DNA of 11,741 nucleotides from Actinomycetospora sp. (GTDB lineage: Bacteria; Actinomycetota; Actinomycetes; Mycobacteriales; Pseudonocardiaceae). Positions 1 to 7,012 of this stretch are shown here, in pieces. Numbering within the stretch: the first letter of the stretch is position 1; every line of letters starts with the position of its first letter. Below the pieces are notes generated by a model. That model was given only the letters and a program-made list of their open reading frames with translations. It had not been told where the DNA came from and did no database searches. The stretch is taken from the NCBI GenBank assembly GCA_025925615.1, contig JAICLN010000085.1, positions 1 to 11,741 of the forward strand, given 5' to 3'. Made by a program: the position numbers and the translations under genes.

Positions 1-34
1 CTGACCGACGCCAGGCCGGCACGATCATCCTCGT

Positions 35-58
35 CCGGGAGGAGCCTGATCCTCCCGG
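35..58 (-). terminator. Hairpin after the nitronate monooxygenase gene
   Basis: A perfect 9-bp inverted repeat, CCGGGAGGA / TCCTCCCGG, surrounds a 6-nt loop and begins 8 nt beyond the stop codon of the leftmost gene. There is no clear T-tract, which is common for actinobacterial terminators. It could also serve a rightward gene outside the window. Confidence 0.6.
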
Positions 59-66
59 CGAACCGG

Positions 67-1092
67 TCAGCCCGACCGGGTCGTCCCCAGGGCCCGCTCG
101 AGGGCCGCCTCGGCCTCGGAGGCGATCGTGGCCACGAGGTCCGCGGCCGGCAGCACCTCGTCGACCAGTTCACAGGACTGACCGGCGTAGAGGCACGACC
201 GGTCGAGGTCCCCCTCGAAGCCCTCCATCGGCATGAAGATGCTGTACGCCGGGACGTCGACCACGTCGCCGTCGACCCCGCCGATCGGCATCCGACCCAG
301 CACCTCACCCTCGTGTGGCCGCTTCCCCGACTCCGGGGATCCCGCCAGCTCCCACTCCTCGACCAGGGTGTTGCGCAGCACCCGGTGGGACGCGTTCGGC
401 CACTCCACATCGAACAGCGTCGTGTGCCAGGTATCGGTCGCGCGGGCCTTGACGACCCGGTCCTTGTAGGCCGACCGAGACTCGTTGCTGGCCAGGAAGC
501 GGGTGCCCATCGACACGGCCTGGGCGCCGAGCACCAGTGCCGAGGCCAACCCGCGCCCGTCGGCGATCCCACCCGAGGCGATCACGGGCACCGGCCCGAC
601 GGCGTCGACCACGGCCGGCAGCGCCACCAGCAACGGATCGACCCCGCGCACGTGTCCCCCGGCCTCGATCCCCTGGATCATGATCGCGTCGGCTCCGGCG
701 TCCGCCGCGGACCTGGCCTCCTCGACCGACCCCACGTGCGCCACGACCTTCGTCCCCGCCGCGTGCGCCCGGTCCACGTACGGGGCCACGCTGCCGAAGA
801 ACAGGACCAGGACCGACACGCCTTCCTCCAGGCACGCGTTGATCCCCGGATCGTCCTCCTCGTTGAGCGGAAGGATGATGTTGGCGGCGATGGGCTTGTC
901 GGTCAGCTCGTGTGCCCGACGGACCTCCTTGCGCACCACCGCCTCGGGCAGGCCGCCCGTGCCGAGCGTGCCCAGCCCGCCCGCCTCGGACACCGCCGCG
1001 GCCAGCTCCGGCCCCGCCAGGCCTCCGCCCATTCCCGCGTTCCAGATCGGTAGCGAGACCCCCAGCTGCCGACACAGCTCTGTGGTCAGCAT
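67..1092 (-). CDS. Nitronate monooxygenase / 2-nitropropane dioxygenase-family flavoprotein
   Basis: The 341-aa product is a full-length FMN TIM-barrel protein of the NMO/NPD family, which oxidises alkyl nitronates; some relatives are FabK-type enoyl reductases. Visible features are the N-terminal barrel start (PIWNAGMGGG, about 15-24), the family signature QGIEAGGH with the expected catalytic His147, and the FMN-phosphate loop ASGGIADG (172-179) followed by GAQAVSMGTRFL. I chose ATG 1092 because GGAGGG (1097-1102) sits 4 nt upstream. An in-frame GTG at 1116 would add eight unconserved residues and lies inside an inverted repeat. The gene follows the YchJ-like gene after 94 nt and ends at a terminator hairpin. 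Its natural substrate cannot be read from the sequence, and it lacks the 16-bp site shared by the catabolic cluster. Confidence 0.88.
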   Translation of the reverse strand: MLTTELCRQLGVSLPIWNAGMGGGLAGPELAAAVSEAGGLGTLGTGGLPEAVVRKEVRRAHELTDKPIAANIILPLNEEDDPGINACLEEGVSVLVLFFGSVAPYVDRAHAAGTKVVAHVGSVEEARSAADAGADAIMIQGIEAGGHVRGVDPLLVALPAVVDAVGPVPVIASGGIADGRGLASALVLGAQAVSMGTRFLASNESRSAYKDRVVKARATDTWHTTLFDVEWPNASHRVLRNTLVEEWELAGSPESGKRPHEGEVLGRMPIGGVDGDVVDVPAYSIFMPMEGFEGDLDRSCLYAGQSCELVDEVLPAADLVATIASEAEAALERALGTTRSG

Positions 1093-1112
1093 CGAACCCT
1101 CCACGGCCGCCG

Positions 1113-1132
1113 TCACCCTTTCCCGAGGGTGA
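1113..1132. promoter_or_regulatory. Inverted repeat upstream of the nitronate monooxygenase gene
   Basis: A perfect 7-bp inverted repeat, TCACCCT / AGGGTGA, has a 6-nt spacer. It lies about 20 bp upstream of ATG 1092 and about 55 bp beyond the YchJ stop codon. It could be an operator for the flavoprotein gene or a weak terminator for the unit upstream; the sequence does not decide. Confidence 0.4.
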
Positions 1133-1186
1133 GGGGTCTGCGCTCGCGCGTCTAGGTCCGGGCGGAGTCAACGACCGGCGCCACCG

Positions 1187-1606
1187 TCAGCGCCGCTCCC
1201 CCACGACGCCGTCCAGGTAGACCCACCGCCCCGCCTCTCGCACGAACCGGCTCCGCTCGCGCTGGACCCCGGAGCGCCCACCGTCCCTGTGGTGGGCCCG
1301 GAACTCGACGATGCCCTCGGTGTCGAACAGCCCACCGCCGACGCGGTCCAGCACCTCGAGGCCGGTCCAGCGCACACCCGGGTCCAGGTCCAGCGCGGTC
1401 GGTCGCGTGTCCGGGTGCCACGTGCGCAGCAGGTGCTCGGCGTCGCCGCGGACGAACGCGGTGTAGCGCGACCGCATCACGGCCTCCGCCGTCGGCGGCG
1501 CGACGCCGTCCGCGCCCAGATAGCGCCCGCAGCACGCGGTGAACGCCTCGAGCGATCCACACGGGCAGCGGCGGTTCTCCACGGCCGCCGAGGATAGGTC
1601 GGTCAC
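1187..1606 (-). CDS. YchJ-like (UPF0225) SEC-C zinc-motif protein
   Basis: A small protein of about 139 aa whose N-terminus carries a CPCGS...CC cysteine cluster (about residues 13-27), the SEC-C type zinc ligand set. It is followed by the YchJ-like NTF2-fold region, recognisable from RSRYTAFVRGDAEHLLRTW (the 'YTAF...G...YL..T.h' core). The family has no settled biochemical role. The GTG at 1606 overlaps the TGA of the PucR-type regulator gene (GTGA, 1603-1606), so the two are probably translationally coupled; a second GTG at 1609 is equally possible. The length fits the single-SEC-C subgroup. Its coupling to a regulator gene gives no clear functional hint. Confidence 0.8.
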   Translation of the reverse strand: MTDLSSAAVENRRCPCGSLEAFTACCGRYLGADGVAPPTAEAVMRSRYTAFVRGDAEHLLRTWHPDTRPTALDLDPGVRWTGLEVLDRVGGGLFDTEGIVEFRAHHRDGGRSGVQRERSRFVREAGRWVYLDGVVGERR

Positions 1607-3450
1607 CACTGCGCGAGATCGAGCACCTGGAAGGCCATGCGCGCCATGAGGAGATTGTCGAGGACGGTGGGGTCGCGTCCGGTGATCTCGCGGATGCGGC
1701 CGAGCCGGTAGCGCACGGTGTTCTCGTGGACCCCGAGGTCGTGGGCAGCGCGCTGAACCCGGCCCTCGGCGCCGAGGAAGGTTCGCCAGGTCGGCAGCAG
1801 TGGTCCGTCCGCCCCGTCGTGCTCACGCACGGGCGCGACGAACTCGTCCGCGAAGCGGACGGCCTCCTTGACCCGACCGCTGGAGACCACCACCCGGAAC
1901 AGGCCCAGCTCGTCGAGCGTCAGGACCCCACGTGACCATCCGAAGGAGCGGGAGAGCTCCTCGACCTCGCGCAGCTCGCGGTGGGCCCGTGGGAAGTCCT
2001 CGGGCTCCCGGCACACCGCCGACACCACGGCCCCACGCACCCGGACGCCGGGCTGCAGCGCCTCGGCGAGGGCCTCGAGGTGTCCACGGAGCTGCTCCGG
2101 ACTCGACACTCCGGACGAGGCATTGAGCCGCACCAGAACCACGACCGCGCCGGGCAGGCTGGTGGCCGGCGGCTCGTCGGTACCCAGTCGGGCGGCGAGT
2201 CCGGTCACGATCCGGCCCCGCGCGGCCGAGGCGTGCGCGTGCACGTGCCCATGGCCGCGGTCGATCGCGATGCGCACCAGCGCGTGGGGCTGGCTGAGGT
2301 CCACGCCGAAGGGCACGCCGCGACGGGCGAGCTGGGCGGTCTCGCGGTGGTTGTGCAACAGGTCGGAGAGAAAGTCGTCGCGGGCCTGGCCCTCGGCCTC
2401 GATCTGACGGCGCTCGGAGAGCACCTGCAGGGCGAGCACGGTCGCCCCGTGCTCGGCCAGCTTGGCGTCGAGATCCGAGAGCGGGCGGCCGGCCTCCACG
2501 ACGGTGAGGTAGCCACTGGGACGGCCCTCGACGATCAGGCGGCAGACCAGGTGGCGGCGCCGCAGCCCGGTGACGGTGCTGGGCTCGACGATCGTGGAGG
2601 GCTGCGTCGCCGACAGCGCCGAGATCTCGTGGCGGAGCGCGGTGCTGGCGCGGGCACGCTCGCCCAGGACCGGCGGCCGCGTCATGCGCAAGGAGGGCGG
2701 AGCCGACCAGGCCAGCACGGCGTGGTCCTCGTCGAGCAGGGCGACCGGCTTCCCGGCGAGCTCGCAGAGCAACCCCACGACCGCCCGGATGTCGGCGCCC
2801 TCGAGGACCGCGCCCGTGAGGCTGGCGTGCACGTCGGCGAGGTACTCGAGTGTGCGCTTCTGGCGCTCCACCTCCCCGGCCTTCGCGGCGAGGCGGGCGT
2901 TGAGCACGGCCTGCTGGATGAACAGGGCCGCCAGGCGGCCGAAGAGCTCGGCGAGAGCGACGTCGTCGTCGGTGTAGTCGTGCCGCCGGGCGACGTTGTC
3001 GACGAAGATCAGGCCGATCACCGCGTCGTCGAAGACCAACGGGACGCCGAGCATGGCTCGAACGCCCCAGTGCTGCATCGTGCGCCGGTGCGGCCGTGGG
3101 TCGTTGGGCACGTCGGTGATCAGCACCGGTGCGGCGCTGTGGATGACCTCGAGACTGAACGCGTCGCCGGGGATCCCGGCCTCCTGCGCCTGCACGGCCG
3201 CGCTGATGTTCCCGGCGTCCCCGCACCACCCGGCACCGCCGCGGAAGCGGCCGTCGTCCTGGCGCAGGTAGACCGAGCAGCGGCTCACCCCGAGCAGATC
3301 GCAGAGCTTCTTGCCCACCAGGGCGAGCAGGTCGTCCAACCGGCTCGCGGTGATCGCCTCAGTGGTGATCTCGCCGAAGGCCGCGATGATCTCCCGCTCC
3401 CGCGGCCCGTGGGGTGACGAGGACGGGTGCTCGTCGAGGACCGAGCTCAT
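1603..3450 (-). CDS. GAF-domain PucR/CdaR-type transcriptional regulator
   Basis: The 615-aa protein has an N-terminal GAF-like sensor domain (about 20-190; core around MLGVPLVFDDAVIGLIFVDN), then a helical, partly coiled linker (about 195-225). A second sensory region with GGDEF-like/CdaR character fills the middle. A PucR C-terminal helix-turn-helix (about 552-595) reads AAHDLGVHENTVRYRLGRI. Proteins of this design are usually activators that answer to small metabolites and are often encoded beside their target catabolic genes. ATG 3450 is preferred because GGGGAGG (3459-3465) is 8 nt upstream; GTG 3456 would be only 2 nt from it. Two hairpins separate the gene from the catabolic cluster, so it probably has its own promoter. 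It is the natural candidate for the cluster's 16-bp sites, by position only. Confidence 0.88.
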   Translation of the reverse strand: MSSVLDEHPSSSPHGPREREIIAAFGEITTEAITASRLDDLLALVGKKLCDLLGVSRCSVYLRQDDGRFRGGAGWCGDAGNISAAVQAQEAGIPGDAFSLEVIHSAAPVLITDVPNDPRPHRRTMQHWGVRAMLGVPLVFDDAVIGLIFVDNVARRHDYTDDDVALAELFGRLAALFIQQAVLNARLAAKAGEVERQKRTLEYLADVHASLTGAVLEGADIRAVVGLLCELAGKPVALLDEDHAVLAWSAPPSLRMTRPPVLGERARASTALRHEISALSATQPSTIVEPSTVTGLRRRHLVCRLIVEGRPSGYLTVVEAGRPLSDLDAKLAEHGATVLALQVLSERRQIEAEGQARDDFLSDLLHNHRETAQLARRGVPFGVDLSQPHALVRIAIDRGHGHVHAHASAARGRIVTGLAARLGTDEPPATSLPGAVVVLVRLNASSGVSSPEQLRGHLEALAEALQPGVRVRGAVVSAVCREPEDFPRAHRELREVEELSRSFGWSRGVLTLDELGLFRVVVSSGRVKEAVRFADEFVAPVREHDGADGPLLPTWRTFLGAEGRVQRAAHDLGVHENTVRYRLGRIREITGRDPTVLDNLLMARMAFQVLDLAQW

Positions 3451-3495
3451 CGCCACCGCCTCCCCGTCGACGCGCCGCGGACCGAGTCTGCCCCG

Positions 3496-3522
3496 CGGAC
3501 CCCTCCCGGCGGGAGGGGTCCG
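3496..3522 (-). terminator. Strong hairpin terminator downstream of the first luciferase-like gene
   Basis: A perfect 12-bp stem (left arm CGGACCCCTCCC, right arm its complement) closes a 3-nt loop, 61 nt beyond the stop codon at 3583. It is GC-rich without a T-tract and lies just upstream of the regulator gene, so it probably isolates the regulator from the catabolic transcripts. Confidence 0.65.
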
Positions 3523-3532
3523 GGCAGGCCAC

Positions 3533-3565
3533 GGCCCCGGACGGTCGAACGCTCCGTCCAGGGCC
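3533..3565 (-). terminator. Second hairpin of a tandem terminator
   Basis: An imperfect 12-bp inverted repeat, GGCCCCGGACGG / CCGTCCAGGGCC with one mismatch and a 9-nt loop, lies 17 nt past the stop codon at 3583 and just before the stronger hairpin. Together they look like a tandem terminator. Confidence 0.5.
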
Positions 3566-3582
3566 GGTCCGGTGTGTCGGGT

Positions 3583-4668
3583 TCAGGCGGCGGCGGGTGT
3601 CTTCGTCTGCATCTTGTGCAGCTCGGGCACCACCTTCTCGCCGAAGAGCTTCATGCTCGCGTGCACCTTGTCGTACGGCATCCCGGCGTAGGAGAAGGCG
3701 AGGTTGGCCATGAAATCGCCGACCGCGTCCCGGCGCTCCTCGTACTTCCCGACGATCTGCTCGGGGGTGCCGTAGACGTTCGCCTCGACGTACCCGGAGG
3801 CCGCGGCCTCCATCCCGGCCTCGCGAATCATGTCGGCGCCGACCTGGTAGGCCTCGTAGCCCGGGGTCTCACGCCAGTGCGAGCCGGCGAAGTCGTAGTG
3901 CTTGATCACCGACAGGAAGTACCGCGAGATGTACTCGTGGGCGACCGCGCTCGCCTCATCCGGGTCCTCGTGGCAGTAGGTGAAGTCCTGCAGCAGCGGG
4001 GGGCCGGGCTCGCTGCCGTGGTGCTCCCGGTGCAGACCCCGCCAGCGGTTGATCGCCTCCGCATGGGTACCGATGTCGTACTGCATGAAGGTCATCATCT
4101 GCACGGGCAGCTTCGCGATCGCCGGGATCGAGTCCGGCGACATCGCCACCCCGAACAGGCGTCCCTCCAGTGAGCGGCTCGGTCCGGGCCGCACCGCGGT
4201 CCGCGGCTGGTGGTACATCGGCCCCTCGTGGTCGACAACGCCCTCCGCGATGCCCTTGATGATCATCGGGGCGGCCTCGTCGAAGCGACCGCGGGCCTCA
4301 CCCATGTCGGTCCGGAAGGCTTCGTACTCCATCTTCGCCAGGCCCCTACCCATGCCGAACAGGGTCCGCCCGTCGCTGAGGTGATCGAGCATGATCACCT
4401 TCTCGACGACCCGCAGGGGGTCGTTCCACGGCAGGATCACCGCCCCGGTGCCGAGCTTGATCCGCTGGGTGCGACCGGCGAGATAGGACATGAGCTGCAG
4501 GTTGTCGGGACACATCGAGTAGTCGTCGAAGTGGTGCTCGGCGGCCCAGACCGAGTCGAACCCGTACTGCTCCGCGAGGACCCCGAGCTCGGCGTCCTCG
4601 CGGAACACCTCCTCGTCGGTCTTGTCGGAGAACCAGTTCTGGAAGACGAGCAGGACGCCGACGTCCAT
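3583..4668 (-). CDS. Luciferase-like (LLM class) flavin-dependent monooxygenase, copy 1
   Basis: The 361-aa product is a bacterial-luciferase-fold flavin-dependent oxidoreductase. The N-terminus shows the family pattern: MDVGVLLVFQNW, GFDSVWAAEHHF with the EHH motif (about 39-46), the GTGAVILPWNDPLRVVEK segment, and DGRTLFGMGRGLAKMEYEAF. The fold uses reduced FMN from a separate reductase; members include type II Baeyer-Villiger monooxygenases and other hydroxylases. The start is firm: AGGAGG (4676-4681) is 7 nt before ATG 4668, whereas a longer reading to 4809 adds a low-complexity tail that overlaps regulatory sites. The gene is a single-gene unit with its own 16-bp site and -10 element, closed by tandem hairpins. 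The substrate is unknown; a ketone monooxygenase role is inferred from the cluster. No flavin reductase gene is in the window. Confidence 0.88.
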   Translation of the reverse strand: MDVGVLLVFQNWFSDKTDEEVFREDAELGVLAEQYGFDSVWAAEHHFDDYSMCPDNLQLMSYLAGRTQRIKLGTGAVILPWNDPLRVVEKVIMLDHLSDGRTLFGMGRGLAKMEYEAFRTDMGEARGRFDEAAPMIIKGIAEGVVDHEGPMYHQPRTAVRPGPSRSLEGRLFGVAMSPDSIPAIAKLPVQMMTFMQYDIGTHAEAINRWRGLHREHHGSEPGPPLLQDFTYCHEDPDEASAVAHEYISRYFLSVIKHYDFAGSHWRETPGYEAYQVGADMIREAGMEAAASGYVEANVYGTPEQIVGKYEERRDAVGDFMANLAFSYAGMPYDKVHASMKLFGEKVVPELHKMQTKTPAAA

Positions 4669-4675
4669 GGATGTA

Positions 4676-4681
4676 CCTCCT
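4676..4681 (-). promoter_or_regulatory. Ribosome binding site that fixes the luciferase-like 1 start
   Basis: A perfect AGGAGG on the minus strand lies 7 nt before ATG 4668. It rules out the in-frame upstream starts. Confidence 0.85.
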
Positions 4682-4745
4682 GATCGGGAACAGTGCGATG
4701 CCGCGCGGGGGCCGTCAGAGGCCCGGGACGACCGCTCGACCCGCG

Positions 4746-4751
4746 ACGCTA
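4746..4751 (-). promoter_or_regulatory. Putative -10 element for luciferase-like 1
   Basis: The minus strand reads TAGCGT, 42 nt downstream of the 16-bp site at 4794-4809. The surrounding 13 bp (+ strand GACGCTAGGAACG) match the corresponding place upstream of the hydrolase gene at 12 of 13 positions. The predicted transcript start is near 4739, giving a leader of about 70 nt. Confidence 0.5.
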
Positions 4752-4793
4752 GGAACGACGGGGACGTGGCGGAACGTCGCGGCGCCGCGGCAA

Positions 4794-4809
4794 TTGGAGG
4801 TCCGCACAA
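4794..4809 (+). promoter_or_regulatory. 16-bp cluster operator, site D
   Basis: TTGGAGGTCCGCACAA on the plus strand is one of four similar sites in the window. It lies 6 bp beyond the SDR stop codon and about 125 bp upstream of the luciferase-like 1 start. It is inverted relative to the gene it would control, which argues for a protein-binding site rather than a promoter hexamer. Confidence 0.6.
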
Positions 4810-4815
4810 CGATCC

Positions 4816-5538
4816 TCACGACGTCCCGCCGAAGGTGGCCATGAGGCCGCCGTCGACCGGGACGACCGCGCCCGTCATGTACGTCGCGGCCGCCACCGAC
4901 ACCACGACGTCGGCGATCTCCTCCGCGGTGCCGGTCCGCCCGGCCGGGATCGCGGCCTCGATCCGCGCACGGGCCGCGGCCGACACGGTCGCAGTCATGG
5001 CGGTGTCCACGAAGCCCGGGACGACGAGGTTGACCCTGACCCCGGCCGGGGCGAGCTCGACGGCCAACGAGCGGGTCAGCCCGGCCAGGCCCGCCTTCGC
5101 CGATGCGTAGGCGCTGTCCCCCGGGAAGCCGCGGAAACCGACGACCGCGCCGACGTTGATGATCGCGGCGCCCTCCCCGAGGTGGGGGGCCGCGGCGTGG
5201 CAGACCTCGTAGGCGCCGGTGAGGTTGGTCGCCAGCACCTCCTCCCAGCGGGCCCGGCCCAGGTCGGCGATGCGCCCGCCGCGGTGGACCCCGGCGCAGT
5301 TGACCACCACGGCGAGCTCGCCGAGGTGCTCGCGGGCGCTCGCCAGCGCCTCGCCGACGGCGGCCGTGTCGGTGACGTCGGTGGGGATCTCCAGGACGTC
5401 GTCGGATCCGTAGGGCTCGCGCGACGGAGCACGAGCCACAACCGCCACCGCGGTGCCCGCCTTGGTGACCTGGTCGACGACCGCCCGCCCGATGCCCCGG
5501 CTGCCCCCGGTGACCAACCACCCCCCGCTCACGGTCAC
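4816..5538 (-). CDS. Short-chain dehydrogenase/reductase (FabG-like) lacking the catalytic Ser
   Basis: A 240-aa classical SDR. Visible features are the cofactor motif TGGSRGIG (10-17), NCAG (80-83) where NNAG is usual, the active-site Asn105 in TNLTG, and the Tyr144-x3-Lys148 pair in YASAK. The C-terminus has the usual PGFVDTAM and GAVVPVDGG segments. Residue 131, exactly 13 before the Tyr where FabG has its catalytic Ser, is Ala (codon GCG; motif NVGAVVGFRG). The family interconverts alcohols and ketones with NAD(P)H; with this change activity may be low or the role altered. The GTG start overlaps the hydrolase stop codon (GTGA, 5535-5538), so the two are coupled. In context it could act on a hydroxy- or keto-acyl intermediate, like LvaD of levulinate catabolism (inference). 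Confidence 0.9.
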   Translation of the reverse strand: MTVSGGWLVTGGSRGIGRAVVDQVTKAGTAVAVVARAPSREPYGSDDVLEIPTDVTDTAAVGEALASAREHLGELAVVVNCAGVHRGGRIADLGRARWEEVLATNLTGAYEVCHAAAPHLGEGAAIINVGAVVGFRGFPGDSAYASAKAGLAGLTRSLAVELAPAGVRVNLVVPGFVDTAMTATVSAAARARIEAAIPAGRTGTAEEIADVVVSVAAATYMTGAVVPVDGGLMATFGGTS

Positions 5539-6344
5539 CGGCCCGTCTGGTCCAGGAACGACAGCAGCTCCGCGAGGTAGGCGTCGCGTTCCTCCAGATG
5601 AGGGGCGTGCCCGCTGGCGTCGAACGCGACCAGCCGGGCGTCGGGGTAGAGCGGGGCGGCGACCTCGACTCCGGAGAACGCGACGAAGCCGTCCTGGCGA
5701 CCGTGCAGCACCAGCGTGGGGACCTCGAGCGTGCTGATCGTCTTGCGTTGGTCGAGGGCGGCGAGGTCGCGCAGCGAGTCGTCGCCACGCGGGCCCATCT
5801 CGAGGAACATCCCCCACATCCAGTCGATGACCTCGGCGCTGACCGGCACCGCGCAGACCGCCTGGGCGACGGCCTTGAGCGTCGAGGCCCGGTCCGCGGC
5901 GGCGCCCCCGAGCACCGCCTCGACGTCCTCGACGGTGCCGCCATGGGGCCAGTCGGGGGCCGCCGTGTAGCGCGGGGTCGCGCCACTGGTGAGGACAAGG
6001 CCGCCGGCCGCCGTCCCCAGCCGCGCCACCGCGTCGACGGCGACCGCGCCGCCCAGCGACCACCCGTTGACCACCGGGTGGTCCAGCCCGAGCTCCTCGC
6101 AGAGCCGGGCCACGTCGGCACCCATCGCGGAGATCGAGACGTCCGCGAAGTCGTTGTCCGACCGGCCGCAGCAGCGCAGGTCGAGCAGGACCACCTCGTG
6201 GCCGGCCGCGCGCAGGGCGGGCGCGACGGTGTCCCACGAGCGGGCGCTGACACCCCAGCCGTGGACGAGCACCACGGACCGCCGCTCGCCGGGATGGTGC
6301 TCGACGTAGATCCGACGACCGTTCTCGACCTCGAGGTGTCCCAC
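5535..6344 (-). CDS. Alpha/beta-fold hydrolase
   Basis: A 269-aa, full-length alpha/beta hydrolase. Visible features are the oxyanion-hole motif VHGWG (27-31), the nucleophile elbow GWSLGG with Ser96, the acid Asp218 in HGRQDG, and His246 in SGHAPHLE, with a cap region between about 125 and 200. The triad is complete, so it should be active on an ester, lactone, or C-C bond of a ring-cleavage type product; the sequence does not say which. The GTG start at 6344 has AGGAGG (6350-6355) 5 nt upstream. It is the first gene of a two-gene unit with the SDR and has its own 16-bp site and -10. Beside luciferase-like monooxygenases, a lactone hydrolase role is an attractive inference. Confidence 0.9.
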   Translation of the reverse strand: MGHLEVENGRRIYVEHHPGERRSVVLVHGWGVSARSWDTVAPALRAAGHEVVLLDLRCCGRSDNDFADVSISAMGADVARLCEELGLDHPVVNGWSLGGAVAVDAVARLGTAAGGLVLTSGATPRYTAAPDWPHGGTVEDVEAVLGGAAADRASTLKAVAQAVCAVPVSAEVIDWMWGMFLEMGPRGDDSLRDLAALDQRKTISTLEVPTLVLHGRQDGFVAFSGVEVAAPLYPDARLVAFDASGHAPHLEERDAYLAELLSFLDQTGR

Positions 6345-6365
6345 GTCGTCCTCCTATTGGGCCGG

Positions 6366-6398
6366 CCGCTCCGGATGTACGGCTCGTCTGCGGAGCGG
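6366..6398. promoter_or_regulatory. Inverted repeat at the predicted hydrolase transcript start
   Basis: CCGCTCCG (6366-6373) and CGGAGCGG (6391-6398) form a perfect 8-bp inverted repeat with a 17-nt spacer. The right arm touches the putative -10 element. It could be a repressor site or a leader hairpin. Confidence 0.3.
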
Positions 6399-6404
6399 AC
6401 GCTA
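6399..6404 (-). promoter_or_regulatory. Putative -10 element for the hydrolase-SDR unit
   Basis: The minus strand reads TAGCGT, 43 nt downstream of the 16-bp site at 6448-6463. It overlaps the stop codon (TAG) of the decayed acyl-CoA synthetase. The flanks nearly match those of the -10 at 4746-4751. The predicted start is near 6392, giving a leader of about 48 nt. Confidence 0.5.
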
Positions 6405-7012
6405 GGAGCGGGCCCAGCGCGCTCGGGAGGCGTCGGCGGCGGCTGGATTGTGGGTTTCTCCAAGCCAGTCGCGCAGCCGGCGCTTGTCGACCTTCCCGAC
6501 GCTGCCCTCGAGGTCGGCGAGCACGGCCGCCGGGTCGATGCCGCCCGCGTCGGGCACCACGACGGCGACCGGACGTTCCTGCCAGCGCTCGTGCGGCACC
6601 GCGACGTCGGCGACGCCCGGCACCTCCAGCAGGGCCGCCTCGAGGGCCAGGGAGCTGATCCACTCACCGCCGCTCTTGATGAGGTCCTTGACCCGATCGA
6701 CGACGCGTAGCCGCCCCTGGGGGTCGATGGTCGCGACGTCGCCGGTGCGCAGCCAGCCGTCCACGAACGCCTCCGGCGAGGTAGAGCTCGAGGTGGCGGT
6801 GGTGGTTGCCGGCCAGCGTCGCCACCCCGGTCGCCGGGTCGGACGCCCCACGCCACGAGCGCGCCCGCCAGGCGCCGCACCCGCGCGTCGTACTCGCGGT
6901 AGGTGCTGCGCCGCACGCAGGTGCCGTCGACGTAGTCGACGATCTCTCGGTCAGGCGCGTGATCGCGGGCGCGGTCGAGGAACGTCGTGATCAGCAGGGG
7001 CTCACCGCTCAC
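6402..7012 (-). pseudogene. Decayed acyl-CoA synthetase (AMP-binding family)
   Basis: Only the ends of a ~540-aa fatty-acyl-CoA synthetase remain. The N-terminal part starts at GTG 7012 (overlapping the upstream gene's TGA as GTGA) and reads like a family N-terminus through RPGDR. A +1 frameshift in a C4 run (+ strand 6825-6828) then moves the continuation VATLAGNHHRHLELYLA into another frame. At about 6770-6780 this jumps straight to the C-terminal hinge, EAFVDGWLRTGDVATID and KDLIKSGGEWISS, so roughly 340 residues with the ATP/AMP-binding core are missing. A second, in-frame gap of some 20 residues near 6500-6508 removes the W-LPD...IPKT segment before SVGKVDKRRLR. The product cannot be a working ligase. 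The last ~20 codons run past the usual family end and contain a 16-bp regulatory site for the next unit. Confidence 0.88.
6448..6463 (-). promoter_or_regulatory. 16-bp cluster operator, site A
   Basis: The minus strand reads TTGGAGAAACCCACAA, 14 of 16 identical to site B. It lies about 103 bp upstream of the hydrolase start, inside the 3' tail of the synthetase pseudogene. Confidence 0.65.

Noticed and set aside
1981..3417. Long plus-strand open frame opposite the PucR-type regulator
   Set aside because: Its composition (His/Arg/Gly/Val-rich, no domains) is that of a shadow of a high-GC gene; the minus-strand reading has clear GAF and helix-turn-helix domains.
4816..6663. A 615-codon open frame that would fuse extra sequence to the SDR
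   Set aside because: The part before the SDR is out-of-frame reading of the hydrolase gene. The SDR has a GTG start at the GTGA overlap and a normal family length from there.
4715..7012. A 765-codon open frame on the minus strand
   Set aside because: Only its first ~60 residues resemble a protein family (acyl-CoA synthetase N-terminus). The rest is Arg/Pro/Gly-rich out-of-frame reading through the hydrolase and SDR genes.
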